DNA of 64,000 bases from the NCBI GenBank assembly GCA_947854175.1, contig CANTYJ010000001.1:16141-80140 (forward strand). Direction: 5' to 3'. Every line of letters begins with the position of its first letter. Position 1 is the first letter of the stretch. Below the pieces are notes generated by a model. It was given only the letters and a program-made list of their open reading frames with translations. It did not search any database and was not told where the DNA came from. This stretch comes from an uncultured Turicimonas sp. GTDB taxonomy: Bacteria > Pseudomonadota > Gammaproteobacteria > Burkholderiales > Burkholderiaceae_F. The translations under genes and the position numbers were made by a program. Shown here piece by piece: positions 33,686 to 42,527 of the stretch.

Positions 33686-34711
33686 TTAGACGATTACCAC
33701 TTCAGATTCCAGCTTTACTCCGAAATAATTTTTCACTCTTAAACGGATGTCTTGAGCCATCGCAACTATGTCTTCGCCATAGGCTTGTCCATAATTGACA
33801 ATGATAAGCGGCTGTTTCTCATAGACTCCAACATCCCCCATGCGGATACCTTTAAGACCGGCACTGTCAATTAACCAGGCAGCTGATACTTTGTATCTTC
33901 CTCCGGCCATCGGATATGCAACCACCGAAGGTGCTCTTTCCTGCAATGTAAAGAAGTCTTCTTTGCTTAAAATCGGATTTTTGAAAAAGCTTCCGGCATT
34001 TCCAAGTTTTCTTGGTTCCGGTAATTTTCTCTTCCGGATAGCAACAACAGCTGAATAAATGTCTGTCGGGTACAAAGCCGGGGCATGGCAATTCTGTAGT
34101 TCTTCCCTTAATTCTTTATAGTTGATCACCGGTTCCCATTTTTTGGGGAGCTTAAAGACGACTCCTGTGATATATGCGTCTTTCATCTCCGGCTTCTTAA
34201 AAATAGAAGTCCTATAGCCAAAGTCGCATTCTTCATTACTCAGAGCCTTCTTCTGTCGGGTTTTAAGATCAAAATACTCAACGCTATGTATACGCTCTGC
34301 AACTTCCAAACCGTAAGCGCCTATATTTTGAATAGGAGCTCCGCCGACAGTGCCGGGAATCAAAGCCAGATTTTCAAGTCCGGGCTTATTAGCATCCAAC
34401 GTTCTGAGAATAAAGCTATGCCAGTCTTCACCGGACGCCGCACGGACATAATAGAAATCGTCATCCTCGCCGACAGGTTCAATCCCGTAAAGACAGTTAT
34501 GGATGACTAACCCGTCATAGTCTTCACTGAACAAAACATCCGAGCCCCCTCCAATGATCAGAAACTTTTGCTCTGGGTACTGTGCAAGATAATCTGCAAG
34601 TTGTAAAAGCTCCATTTCGGCCTTAATCGTGGTGAACTCTTTTGCCTTAGCAGTTACTTTGAATGTATTTAATTTCGTTAAATCAACATTCTGTTCTATA
34701 GCTGGACTCAT
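33686..34711 (-). CDS. murB: UDP-N-acetylenolpyruvoylglucosamine reductase
   Basis: From ATG 34711 (CGGAG seven bases upstream) the protein has 341 residues and begins near the conserved NTFKVTAKAKEF. An in-frame GTG at 34735 overlapping the dxs stop is an alternative. FAD-site GGGSDVLFSEDYDGLVI near 55, the catalytic Ser in GNAGSFFKNP and the C-terminal Glu (LESEVVIV) are present. It is a type I MurB that reduces UDP-GlcNAc-enolpyruvate to UDP-MurNAc. It closes the xseB-ispA-dxs-murB run. Confidence 0.95.
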   Translation of the reverse strand: MSPAIEQNVDLTKLNTFKVTAKAKEFTTIKAEMELLQLADYLAQYPEQKFLIIGGGSDVLFSEDYDGLVIHNCLYGIEPVGEDDDFYYVRAASGEDWHSFILRTLDANKPGLENLALIPGTVGGAPIQNIGAYGLEVAERIHSVEYFDLKTRQKKALSNEECDFGYRTSIFKKPEMKDAYITGVVFKLPKKWEPVINYKELREELQNCHAPALYPTDIYSAVVAIRKRKLPEPRKLGNAGSFFKNPILSKEDFFTLQERAPSVVAYPMAGGRYKVSAAWLIDSAGLKGIRMGDVGVYEKQPLIIVNYGQAYGEDIVAMAQDIRLRVKNYFGVKLESEVVIV

Positions 34712-34727
34712 ACATAGCTCCGGATTT

Positions 34728-36593
34728 TCATTCACTTAATCGTGCTTTGATTTTTTCTTTAATACTTTCATTGTCTAACCCGCATTCTCTAAATAAGGAC
34801 GCGTTGTCACCCTGTTCGATAAATTCATCTGGAATACCAATCTGCAAAACAGGTCGGCAAATTCCTAACTTCGACATCGCTTCAAGGCAAGCGGAACCTG
34901 CTCCTCCCTGAATCACATTTTCCTCAGCTGTGACTAGCAAGTCATGCGTTTTAGCGGCTTGAGCAATAGCTTCTTCGTCGATTGGTTTAACAAATCTCAT
35001 ATCGATTAATGTTGCATCTAATTCTTCTGCTAGTGGCAATAATTGATAAACCATCGACCCAAATGCAAGAAAAGCAATTCTTTTTCCTGTCTCGGCAGTT
35101 GAACTTCTCAAAGTTCTCGATTTGCCGATAGGAAGTTCTTTCATTTCCTTCTCAACAGTAATTCCCGGCCCCTTCCCTCTCGGATATCTCACAACAGCCG
35201 GTCTATTGAGCTTATAGCCTGTGTAAAACATTTGTCTTGCTTCATTTTCATCGCTCGGAGCCATAATCGTCAGATTCGGAATACAGCGCAGGAACGACAA
35301 ATCAAATGCCCCGTGATGAGTGGCCCCGTCTGCTCCGACGATTCCACCTCTATCCAACGGGAAGAGCACAGGTAGATTCTGCAGTGCTACATCGTGAACG
35401 ATCTGATCAAAAGCCCGCTGAGAAAAGGTTGAATAAATTGCACACACCGGTTTCATGTCATCAACAGCCAGTCCTGCAGCAAATGTTGCTGCATGCTGTT
35501 CTGCAATTGCGACATCAAAGAAGCGTTTCGGATATTTTGTTGCAAAATCAGTAAGCCCTGAACCTGATTCCATCGCGGGTGTAATACCGATAACTTTTTC
35601 ATCTATTTCTGCAATGTCACAAAGCCAATCACTAAAGACTTCCGTATACGTTTTTGCATGTGCTGTCTTTTGAATCCCTACTTTTACATCAAAAGGGGAA
35701 ATGCCGTGATATTGAGTGGGATTGTGCTCTGCAGGTTCGTACCCATGACCTTTTTCTGTTACGACATGAAGTACCAGTGGACCCGGTAACTCTTTCATGT
35801 TCTTCAAAAGAGGAATTAAAGCCTCCAAATCATGACCGTCAATGGGACCGTGATAGTTCAAGCCGAATTCTTCAAATAAAGTCGAATCCGGTGAGACCAT
35901 GCCTTTACTATATTCTTCAGCTTTACGGGTCAAATCGTATAACTTAGGAATTGGCCGAACAAGAGCTTTACCAATTTCTCTAGCCTGAGCATAAAAATGT
36001 CCGCTCATTAAATGCGAAAAATGCTTACTTAAGGCGCCGACAGGAGGAGAAATGGAACAATCATTATCGTTGAGGATAACCAAAAGTCTTACATCTTTCA
36101 TGTCGCCGGCACAGTTCATCGCTTCGAAAACCATACCGGCAGTCATTGCACCGTCGCCGATAACGGCAATGTGATGACGATCTGTAAGACCTTTTTCTTT
36201 GGCTGAAACTGCCATTCCTAATGCAGCAGATATCGATGTTGATGAATGACCGGTTCCAAATGCGTCGTAAGGACTTTCTGTGACTTTAGGAAATCCTGAG
36301 AGTCCTTTGTACTGACGCAGAGTACTCATCTGCTCACGACGCCCCGTCAGAATCTTGTGGGCATAGGCCTGATGACCCACATCCCAGATTAATTTGTCAT
36401 CCGGAGTATCGAATACGTAATGGATCGCTATAGCCAGCTCGACACATCCCAGCGAAGACGATAAATGACCTCCCGTTTTCGATACGGAGTCGATGATGAA
36501 ACTCCTCAACTCTTTTGCCAGAACCTTCAGTTCAGGCATACTGAGCTGCTTCAAATCGGCCGGAGAATTTACTTTACTTAAAAGATCGTACAT
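34728..36593 (-). CDS. dxs: 1-deoxy-D-xylulose-5-phosphate synthase
   Basis: 621 residues, full length. TPP/Mg motif GDGAMTAGMVFEAMN near 151-165, HDVALQNLPVLFPLDRGGIV and GADGATHHGAFDLSFL in the pyrimidine domain, and a C-terminal transketolase domain. It condenses pyruvate and glyceraldehyde 3-phosphate in the first step of the MEP isoprenoid pathway. Two bases separate its start from the ispA stop, so the pair is translated as a unit. The downstream ispD and ispF are at 46.6-47.8 kb. Confidence 0.97.
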   Translation of the reverse strand: MYDLLSKVNSPADLKQLSMPELKVLAKELRSFIIDSVSKTGGHLSSSLGCVELAIAIHYVFDTPDDKLIWDVGHQAYAHKILTGRREQMSTLRQYKGLSGFPKVTESPYDAFGTGHSSTSISAALGMAVSAKEKGLTDRHHIAVIGDGAMTAGMVFEAMNCAGDMKDVRLLVILNDNDCSISPPVGALSKHFSHLMSGHFYAQAREIGKALVRPIPKLYDLTRKAEEYSKGMVSPDSTLFEEFGLNYHGPIDGHDLEALIPLLKNMKELPGPLVLHVVTEKGHGYEPAEHNPTQYHGISPFDVKVGIQKTAHAKTYTEVFSDWLCDIAEIDEKVIGITPAMESGSGLTDFATKYPKRFFDVAIAEQHAATFAAGLAVDDMKPVCAIYSTFSQRAFDQIVHDVALQNLPVLFPLDRGGIVGADGATHHGAFDLSFLRCIPNLTIMAPSDENEARQMFYTGYKLNRPAVVRYPRGKGPGITVEKEMKELPIGKSRTLRSSTAETGKRIAFLAFGSMVYQLLPLAEELDATLIDMRFVKPIDEEAIAQAAKTHDLLVTAEENVIQGGAGSACLEAMSKLGICRPVLQIGIPDEFIEQGDNASLFRECGLDNESIKEKIKARLSE

Positions 36594-36595
36594 AT

Positions 36596-37504
36596 TTAGT
36601 GATCCCGGGAAAAAATAAAGTCAGCTATTTCTCTAAGCCGTTGTGTCTTGTTTTCTCCCACAATAGCCTCAGCTTTTTCCAAAGCGCCTAAAGCTTTGTC
36701 ATATTGTTCCCGGGCAAGCTCTCTGGACTTTTCCAGTCCGAGAATAGAAACATAAGTCGGTTTATCTTCCAGAGCGTCTTTTCCGGCAGTCTTCCCTAAT
36801 GTTTTTGCATCTGATGTCACATCCAGAATATCGTCAATGATCTGGAATAGCAGTCCGATGCTATGGCCGTATTCAGAAAGAGCGTCTGTCAAATCCTCAT
36901 TGACCGACTCTTTTTTTCCGCACCATAAACCCGCCATCACAGAAGAATGCAATAGCATTCCGGTCTTCAGGGAATGCATATGAACAAGTTCCGACAGAGT
37001 CATTTTTTTGCCGACCATACAAAGATCGATCGCCTGTCCTCCGCACATCCCTCTACTTGACGAGGCTTCAGCAAGTAATGAAATCAGAACCAGTTTCTGG
37101 TGGGGATTCAAAGTCGTCTCAGAAATATAGGAAAATGCTTCGGGCTGGAGTGCATCACCGGCCAGCATAGCCATTGCTTCTCCAAATTTTGCATGTGTCG
37201 TTAACTTACCGTGTCTTAGCCGGTCATTATCCATGCATGGCATGTCATCATGAATCAAAGAGTAGGAATGGATACATTCTATTGCCAGAGCAACACGGTC
37301 CACGTTTTTAATGTCAGCATCAAGGAGTTCACTGACGGCGTATACAATCAGAGGACGAACTCGTTTACCTCCTCCGATCACGGAGTAACGCATTGCTTCA
37401 TGAAGAATCTTCGGCTCGATTTGGACTGAAGGAAGTAACGTCTCAGCAGCTTTTTCTACTCTATCCTGTCTGCCTTTAACCCATTGTGAAAAACTTTCAT
37501 TCAT
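36596..37504 (-). CDS. ispA: Polyprenyl (farnesyl) diphosphate synthase
   Basis: 302 residues. Both Asp-rich motifs are present: HDDMPCMDNDRLRHG near 92 and FQIIDDILDVTSD near 229. The chain-length region upstream of the first motif (IECIHSYSLIHDD) fits a farnesyl-type short-chain synthase. It builds FPP from IPP and DMAPP. Between xseB (13 bp upstream) and dxs (2 bp downstream), the standard arrangement. Confidence 0.95.
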   Translation of the reverse strand: MNESFSQWVKGRQDRVEKAAETLLPSVQIEPKILHEAMRYSVIGGGKRVRPLIVYAVSELLDADIKNVDRVALAIECIHSYSLIHDDMPCMDNDRLRHGKLTTHAKFGEAMAMLAGDALQPEAFSYISETTLNPHQKLVLISLLAEASSSRGMCGGQAIDLCMVGKKMTLSELVHMHSLKTGMLLHSSVMAGLWCGKKESVNEDLTDALSEYGHSIGLLFQIIDDILDVTSDAKTLGKTAGKDALEDKPTYVSILGLEKSRELAREQYDKALGALEKAEAIVGENKTQRLREIADFIFSRDH

Positions 37505-37517
37505 TTTTATATTTCAT

Positions 37518-37778
37518 TTAAAAGGGAATATCCTCCCGAAGATCCTGCTTAGTAATGTCAGTTAATTGAGCATCAAGTTTTTGGATCTTTTTCTGGGCTG
37601 TATCGAGCAGTTTTTGGCAATGTGCTCCAAGCTCTACTCCCCGCTGATATGTTTGAACCGATTCATCAAGAGTCAACCCTCCCTGACTCATCTTGTTGGA
37701 GAGAGCTTCCAGTTCAGTCAATGCTTCTTCATAGCTCATCTCTTCAATAGGTTTGTCTTTAATTTTGTTTGGTTCCAT
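37518..37778 (-). CDS. xseB: Exodeoxyribonuclease VII small subunit
   Basis: 86 residues with the XseB signature SYEEALTELEALSNKMSQGG (19-38) and LDESVQTYQRGVEL. It activates the XseA nuclease for single-strand DNA degradation. xseA is not nearby. First gene of xseB-ispA-dxs-murB. Confidence 0.95.
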   Translation of the reverse strand: MEPNKIKDKPIEEMSYEEALTELEALSNKMSQGGLTLDESVQTYQRGVELGAHCQKLLDTAQKKIQKLDAQLTDITKQDLREDIPF

Positions 37779-37971
37779 TTGTCTTTACAGAGTCTCGAAA
37801 AATTACTGCTTTAACTTTTTAATCGAATATATCCTCACAGTACTCGATTCTAACAAACACCAATATATTTTCCAGTAAGATTTGGCAAGGCAGGAGCTCA
37901 ATATCTCGATTTACTATTTCTTTTTTCATGCTCAGAAAGATACAATAGCTCCAATTCTTTCGGAGGCTTAA

Positions 37972-38838
37972 ATGATATTTACAACACTCATCGACGTTTC
38001 TGAACTCCATACTCTTCTTTTGAATCAGAAAGTCTCAGGTAACAAGAATAATCTCGTAATTCTTGACTGCCGTTGTTCAATTCAGGATCCTGAAGTGGGA
38101 ATCAAGTTATATAAAGAAGCTCATATCCCCGGAGCCGTTCTATGTGACTTTGACCGGCTGGTTACAGGGACAGTTTCTCATGGAACGGGAAGACATCCCA
38201 TGCCTGACCGTGAACAATTCAAAGAAAATATGCAACGTTTGGGCGTCGGCTCCAACAAACAAGTTGTTCTTTACGACCAAGGAGGCCTGGGTTTCGCAAC
38301 ACGTTTATGGTTCGAACTCAGGTGGCTTGGCCTAGAAAAAGTCGCAGTCTTAAACGGTGGTTTCAAAGCCTGGACCAATGCTAAATACCCGGTATCTTCC
38401 GAACCGGTTGAGCCCTCCCCGGCCGTAATTGAAACGGCTTCCTCGCTTGAAACCCCGATCCCCATGTCGGTTGTTCAGAATAATCTTAAGAAACACTCTT
38501 ATCTTGTCGTCGATGCCAGGCCAGAATCCCGTTTCCATGGCATTGGAGAAAACGTCGACCATAAAGCCGGTCACATTCCGGGGTCAGTTTCCCGACCCGG
38601 TTCGGAAAACTTTAATCCGGACGGAACGTTCAAATCCCCTGTCGAACTTAGAAAAGAATTTCTAATACTTCTGAACGGTAGAAATCCGTCACAGATCATC
38701 AATTCCTGTGGTTCAGGAGTAAACGCATCCGTTAATCTCTTTGCAATGGATTACGCCGGGTTGGTTGGCTCTCATTTATATGTTGACTCCTGGAGTCAAT
38801 GGATTGATGATGACAGCAATCCCGTTGAAGTTAACTAA
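37972..38838 (+). CDS. sseA: Sulfurtransferase (3-mercaptopyruvate type)
   Basis: 288 residues forming two rhodanese domains: an inactive first one (LVILDCRCSIQDPEVG, 1-140) and a catalytic second one with Cys in NSCGSGVNAS near 244. CGSGV is the mercaptopyruvate sulfurtransferase loop, unlike CRKGVTA of thiosulfate enzymes; the usual T after V is N here. It transfers sulfur from 3-mercaptopyruvate to thiols or cyanide. GGAGG precedes ATG 37972. Confidence 0.88.
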   Translation: MIFTTLIDVSELHTLLLNQKVSGNKNNLVILDCRCSIQDPEVGIKLYKEAHIPGAVLCDFDRLVTGTVSHGTGRHPMPDREQFKENMQRLGVGSNKQVVLYDQGGLGFATRLWFELRWLGLEKVAVLNGGFKAWTNAKYPVSSEPVEPSPAVIETASSLETPIPMSVVQNNLKKHSYLVVDARPESRFHGIGENVDHKAGHIPGSVSRPGSENFNPDGTFKSPVELRKEFLILLNGRNPSQIINSCGSGVNASVNLFAMDYAGLVGSHLYVDSWSQWIDDDSNPVEVN

Positions 38839-38853
38839 AGGCAAGCTTGAAAT

Positions 38854-38881
38854 GCCGGAGTTTGTTCTCCGGCTTCCTTTT
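38854..38881 (+). terminator. Intrinsic terminator after the sulfurtransferase gene
   Basis: GCCGGAG and CTCCGGC pair across six bases and are followed by TTCCTTTTG. Confidence 0.85.
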
Positions 38882-38902
38882 GTTTATTTGTTTACTCACT
38901 TG

Positions 38903-39664
38903 CTAATGAATGTGAAGAGATTCTGTAGCCATAACGGCGATAACAACACCTAAAACGATAAAGAACATCTGACTCCAAAACTTTTCTTTTCCATTTCTTA
39001 CCATCTCAGGCATTAGATCCGATAACGCAATATAAATAAAGCTGGCCGCTGCTACAGCAAATGCGTATGGGATAAGCCACGATACCTTATCCAATAGAAA
39101 ATATCCGATTACACCGCCGATTACGGCTGTAAAACCGGAAAGCAGATTACATAAAAGGGCTTTTCCTCTCGAGAATCCGGAATGCAAAAGTACCATGAAG
39201 TCCCCTACTTCCTGAGGAATCTCATGAGCCATGATGGCCAGAGCCGTCACCCAGCCAAGGCTCGGACTAATCATGAAAGAGCTTGCAATTAAAACTCCGT
39301 CTGTAAAGTTGTGAAACGCATCTCCCAATAATATAGCCTGTCCTCCTCGGCCTTTTGCCTTCCTGCTTTCTTCAATGATTTCGGAAATGTTCTCTGCTTC
39401 ATGGCCGGAAAAGAATTGTTCGACTCCAAAAAGAAACAACACGCTGATAAGAAGCGTCCAGCCAATGTAATGGGCCTCATCGTGATGCTCAAAAGCTTCA
39501 GGCAGAAGGTGTGTAAAAGCCACTGCCAGCAAAAGTCCTGCGGACAGACACAACATCTTGGTCATGTATCTGTCAAGAAATTTAAAACTGATTATTCCGG
39601 CTAGAAATATAGATAATGCCGAAGATACAATTGTCGCAAGTACTATCTGTAAAACCGTTTCCAT
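38903..39664 (-). CDS. ZIP-family metal transporter
   Basis: 253 residues with about eight membrane helices. The two conserved transport motifs are HNFTDGVLIA (helix IV) and HEIPQEVGDF (helix V), and FTHLLPEAFEH occurs in helix II. A His/Glu-containing cytoplasmic loop (GHEAENISEIIEESRKAK) sits between helices III and IV. It probably imports Zn2+ or another divalent metal. The HEIPQEVGD form is that of the GufA-like/eukaryote-like ZIP branch rather than classical ZupT. Confidence 0.9.
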   Translation of the reverse strand: METVLQIVLATIVSSALSIFLAGIISFKFLDRYMTKMLCLSAGLLLAVAFTHLLPEAFEHHDEAHYIGWTLLISVLFLFGVEQFFSGHEAENISEIIEESRKAKGRGGQAILLGDAFHNFTDGVLIASSFMISPSLGWVTALAIMAHEIPQEVGDFMVLLHSGFSRGKALLCNLLSGFTAVIGGVIGYFLLDKVSWLIPYAFAVAAASFIYIALSDLMPEMVRNGKEKFWSQMFFIVLGVVIAVMATESLHIH

Positions 39665-39745
39665 ACTTATTATTCTCCACGTAAGATGAGGATACTATGA
39701 AGGTCAATAAGTATGCTTTCAATGAGCCTAATTCAAGGAGTATCG

Positions 39746-40717
39746 CTAATCAATTTCAAAAGTCAACTTTTTGTTCCAGCTTCGTTTGAAGCCTTCTTTA
39801 ACCGAAACCGGTGGAGTCCAGTCCAACAATAATTTATTCTTTGAAATATCCTCTACCTGACTTTCAAAGAAAAATTCTCCCCAAGCCCGCCTTCCGATAT
39901 AGCTGTTAAACAGAGCAAGTAACTTCTTTGGAAAAGGCCAAAGCAGGCACGGACGGTTTCCGGTTTTAGCCAATAGTTTGAATATTTCGTAAGTTGAAAG
40001 GTCGTTTCCGTCACTGACTAAAAAAATTTCATTGGCTGCTTTCTTATGTTCAGAAACACACTTTAAAAAGCTAATGAGATTATCAATACAAACCAGAGAC
40101 CTCTCGTTATCGTTCGTATTTCTTAAAGGCAATGGTAAACAAAAATTCACCATAATCTGTACTGCTCTAAAAAAGTTATGGCAACCCGGACCATAAATCA
40201 TCGGACTGCGAACAATCACCAACTCCATTCCTGTTTCTTCGCAGACTTTTTGTAACTCACGTTCCGTGGTGAGTAATGTTTTTCCTGTCGGTAACTTTGG
40301 CCTTGGCAATGAGTCAGCATAAAACTTTTTACCGGGCGGCGTGATTTCCCCGTCAACACTGATTGAACTCAGAAAAACAAAACGCTTAACACCGTTGTAG
40401 GCTGCTGCACGGGCCAGATATATAGCTCCCATGACATAAAGTCTTTCGATAGACGATAGTTTATGGGAATATCCCAGTGAATCCTGAGCCAAGGCAGTCA
40501 CATGAATGACAACATCGCAGTCTCTCAGTACTTCGCTCAAATCCGGCCTGTTCTCCAAACGTTCGCATTCAAAACATTGCAGTCCGGCTTTATAGATGGC
40601 ACTTCCGATAGGACAAGTTGTACGAACTTCGTATTCATGAGGATGATTAAGATAGTCGTTTATAAGAGCTTGTCCCGCATAAGTAGAGCCGCCTGTAATC
40701 AGTATTTTTTTGGCCAT
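39746..40717 (-). CDS. Extended SDR (NAD-dependent epimerase-like), catalytic Tyr apparently lost
   Basis: 323 residues with the cofactor loop ITGGSTYAGQAL (6-17) and the SSISVDGE serine region, like WbpV-type sugar-nucleotide SDRs. At the YxxxK position the sequence reads LPTGK, so Lys remains but Tyr appears replaced by Leu. A redox or epimerase activity of the usual kind is therefore doubtful. C-terminal part includes GDNDLSTYEIF-like substrate-domain features. It stands alone, divergent from the nitroreductase gene. Confidence 0.75.
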   Translation of the reverse strand: MAKKILITGGSTYAGQALINDYLNHPHEYEVRTTCPIGSAIYKAGLQCFECERLENRPDLSEVLRDCDVVIHVTALAQDSLGYSHKLSSIERLYVMGAIYLARAAAYNGVKRFVFLSSISVDGEITPPGKKFYADSLPRPKLPTGKTLLTTERELQKVCEETGMELVIVRSPMIYGPGCHNFFRAVQIMVNFCLPLPLRNTNDNERSLVCIDNLISFLKCVSEHKKAANEIFLVSDGNDLSTYEIFKLLAKTGNRPCLLWPFPKKLLALFNSYIGRRAWGEFFFESQVEDISKNKLLLDWTPPVSVKEGFKRSWNKKLTFEID

Positions 40718-40829
40718 GTTGTTTGGTATTGAGTCGTATCTGCCTAAATAGGTATCAAATAAGTATTCATCGTTTTATCTGATCTATGATAACCGATTGA
40801 CGTGATTTTTTTGATAACGGAGCAATCTA

Positions 40830-41474
40830 ATGGACTTTTTAGAATTATCTAAAGCAAGATTCACAGCTAAAAAATTTGACCCTGCAAAAAAAATATCAGA
40901 TGGGGATATCGCAAAACTCAAAGAAATTCTTCGTCTGTCTCCTTCTTCTGTTAACAGTCAGCCCTGGGTTTTCCTCTTTGGCTCCAGCGACAGCGCAAAA
41001 CAGAAAATCCGCCCTGCTATAGCCGATTTTAACTGGCCGAGAACAGATACGTGCTCCCACTTTGTCATCATTGCAGTCAGAGACGGGTTGGATGAAAAAT
41101 TCCAGAAAGAAGTTCTTCAAAAGGAAATTGAAGACGGAAGACTTCTTAGCGAAGAAATTGCCAAAGAACAGTACGAAAGCAGAAAGTATTTTATCGGTCT
41201 GAGAGAAGCCGCCGGCACTACTGTTACCTGGGAAGAAAAACAGGCTTACATCGCAATGACAACCTTGTTATACGGATCTGCCAGCCTCGGAATTAACTCA
41301 ACTCCGATCGAAGGATTCGATGAGAGAAGACTCGATAAGCTTCTGGGACTTGATAACTATGGGTTGAGATCAGTGCTTGTAGTCACACTTGGTTATGATG
41401 CAGAAAACGACCACAATGCAACAAGACCTAAATCCAGATTACCTCTTGAAAAAGTCGTCTGGGACATGAAGTAG
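40830..41474 (+). CDS. Nitroreductase-family FMN enzyme (NfsB-like)
   Basis: 214 residues: RFTAKKFDPAKKISD at the N-terminus, SPSSVNSQPWVFLFGS (FMN loop) near 38-53, and LGINSTPIEGFDERRLDKLL near 153-172, all typical of oxygen-insensitive NAD(P)H nitroreductase/dihydropteridine reductase NfsB. It would reduce nitroaromatics or quinones with FMN. Ends in a strong terminator. Confidence 0.9.
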   Translation: MDFLELSKARFTAKKFDPAKKISDGDIAKLKEILRLSPSSVNSQPWVFLFGSSDSAKQKIRPAIADFNWPRTDTCSHFVIIAVRDGLDEKFQKEVLQKEIEDGRLLSEEIAKEQYESRKYFIGLREAAGTTVTWEEKQAYIAMTTLLYGSASLGINSTPIEGFDERRLDKLLGLDNYGLRSVLVVTLGYDAENDHNATRPKSRLPLEKVVWDMK

Positions 41475-41489
41475 ATATTTCATGCAAAG

Positions 41490-41521
41490 AACGGACCCTC
41501 TTCCTGGTGGTCCGTTTTTTC
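41490..41521 (+). terminator. Intrinsic terminator after the nitroreductase gene
   Basis: AACGGACC and GGTCCGTT form an 8-bp stem followed by TTTTC. It also separates the convergent flavodoxin gene. Confidence 0.9.
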
Positions 41522-42382
41522 TTATTGAGCTCCGATTATTGTCACCGGCTCATCTTCTGAAAGCCCCTTCATCGGAATTTTTTGTGTCAGCCTGCCAACT
41601 TCTACTCCGTTATAAAAGACTGTTCCCCGTTTATTCAAACTTAGGTAACCGGGACTTGCATCAGTCGGTTTAAGTTGCGCCTCCAAGTTGCCGGAATAAT
41701 ATGAAAACTTAGTGGTTCTCGGTAGTTTACGGGCGAAATCCTTATCTGTTATTTTAATTTCAAAAATTACTTTTTTAGCCGGATCTGCCTCAATACCACG
41801 AACCACCGTCGCTCTGGCAGGAATTGTATTTTCCAGAAATTTTTTAAGCCGGGTTTCTATTCGCGAGTCCGATGTCTGATTGCAACGGTAAAGAGAAATG
41901 AATTTTGCTACAGGAACACCTTTGAGCATACTCTCCAATTTATCGAAAGTATTCCCTAATCTGCCGTATCCACAGGCTACTGCGATCACTTCTTTCCCTT
42001 TTAAATCCAAATGTTCCAGGTATTGTTGCATCGGTAAAGCAACGGTATAACCCCAAACGGGAAATACCAGAATAACTCTGGAGAACTGTTTTAATCTCGG
42101 CTGTTTTCTGTGGACCGCCGGCAATTTTCCTGACTCTCTGTCTTGTCTGGCTGAGTAAGGATCGTATGGACGGAGAGTCTTTATTTCAAAAGTCTCTGCA
42201 TTGTATAGGCGAGATAATATTTCGGCCGTTTTAGCAGCTGTGCCCGAATGACTGTAATAGATAATCAGTGTTTTTTCCTCCGGTTGTTGCCCGTCAGTAG
42301 ACAGAGGCAATGTTTGTGCATATACACCGGAAAGTAAAAGCACCAGAGGTGATAATAAAACGGTTCTTCTATTTAAGCCCAT
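41522..42382 (-). CDS. Exported flavodoxin-domain protein with uncharacterised C-terminal domain
   Basis: 286 residues. A signal peptide (LLSPLVLLLSGVYAQ, cut near 22) follows RRTVLL, which may be a weak Tat signal suited to a folded flavoprotein. Residues 37-190 are a flavodoxin_4-type domain with the FMN phosphate loop YYSHSGTAAKTAE, PVWGYTVALPMQQYL, and ACGYGRLGNTF. Residues 195-286 form a separate beta-rich domain with KRGTVFYNGVEVGRLTQ that I do not recognise. It probably carries electrons or reduces a substrate in the periplasm. Divergent from the second TtrS-like kinase across 145 bp. Confidence 0.75.
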   Translation of the reverse strand: MGLNRRTVLLSPLVLLLSGVYAQTLPLSTDGQQPEEKTLIIYYSHSGTAAKTAEILSRLYNAETFEIKTLRPYDPYSARQDRESGKLPAVHRKQPRLKQFSRVILVFPVWGYTVALPMQQYLEHLDLKGKEVIAVACGYGRLGNTFDKLESMLKGVPVAKFISLYRCNQTSDSRIETRLKKFLENTIPARATVVRGIEADPAKKVIFEIKITDKDFARKLPRTTKFSYYSGNLEAQLKPTDASPGYLSLNKRGTVFYNGVEVGRLTQKIPMKGLSEDEPVTIIGAQ

Positions 42383-42527
42383 CTTTTTCGTCCTTGAACA
42401 TCAGCAAAAAATTATAATTCAAGCCGTTTCCTCTTTTTTGCCGGTTTCTCTTCGCATCAATCAATACCTCAAAGATTTGATGAAAATCCTAATAATTTTT
42501 TTGCTTGCAATTTGAGAAAATCTCGAC

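Noticed and set aside
37819..38010. 63-codon minus-strand ORF between xseB and the sulfurtransferase gene
   Set aside because: Overlaps the ATG of the sulfurtransferase gene and its likely promoter; no ribosome binding site or family resemblance.
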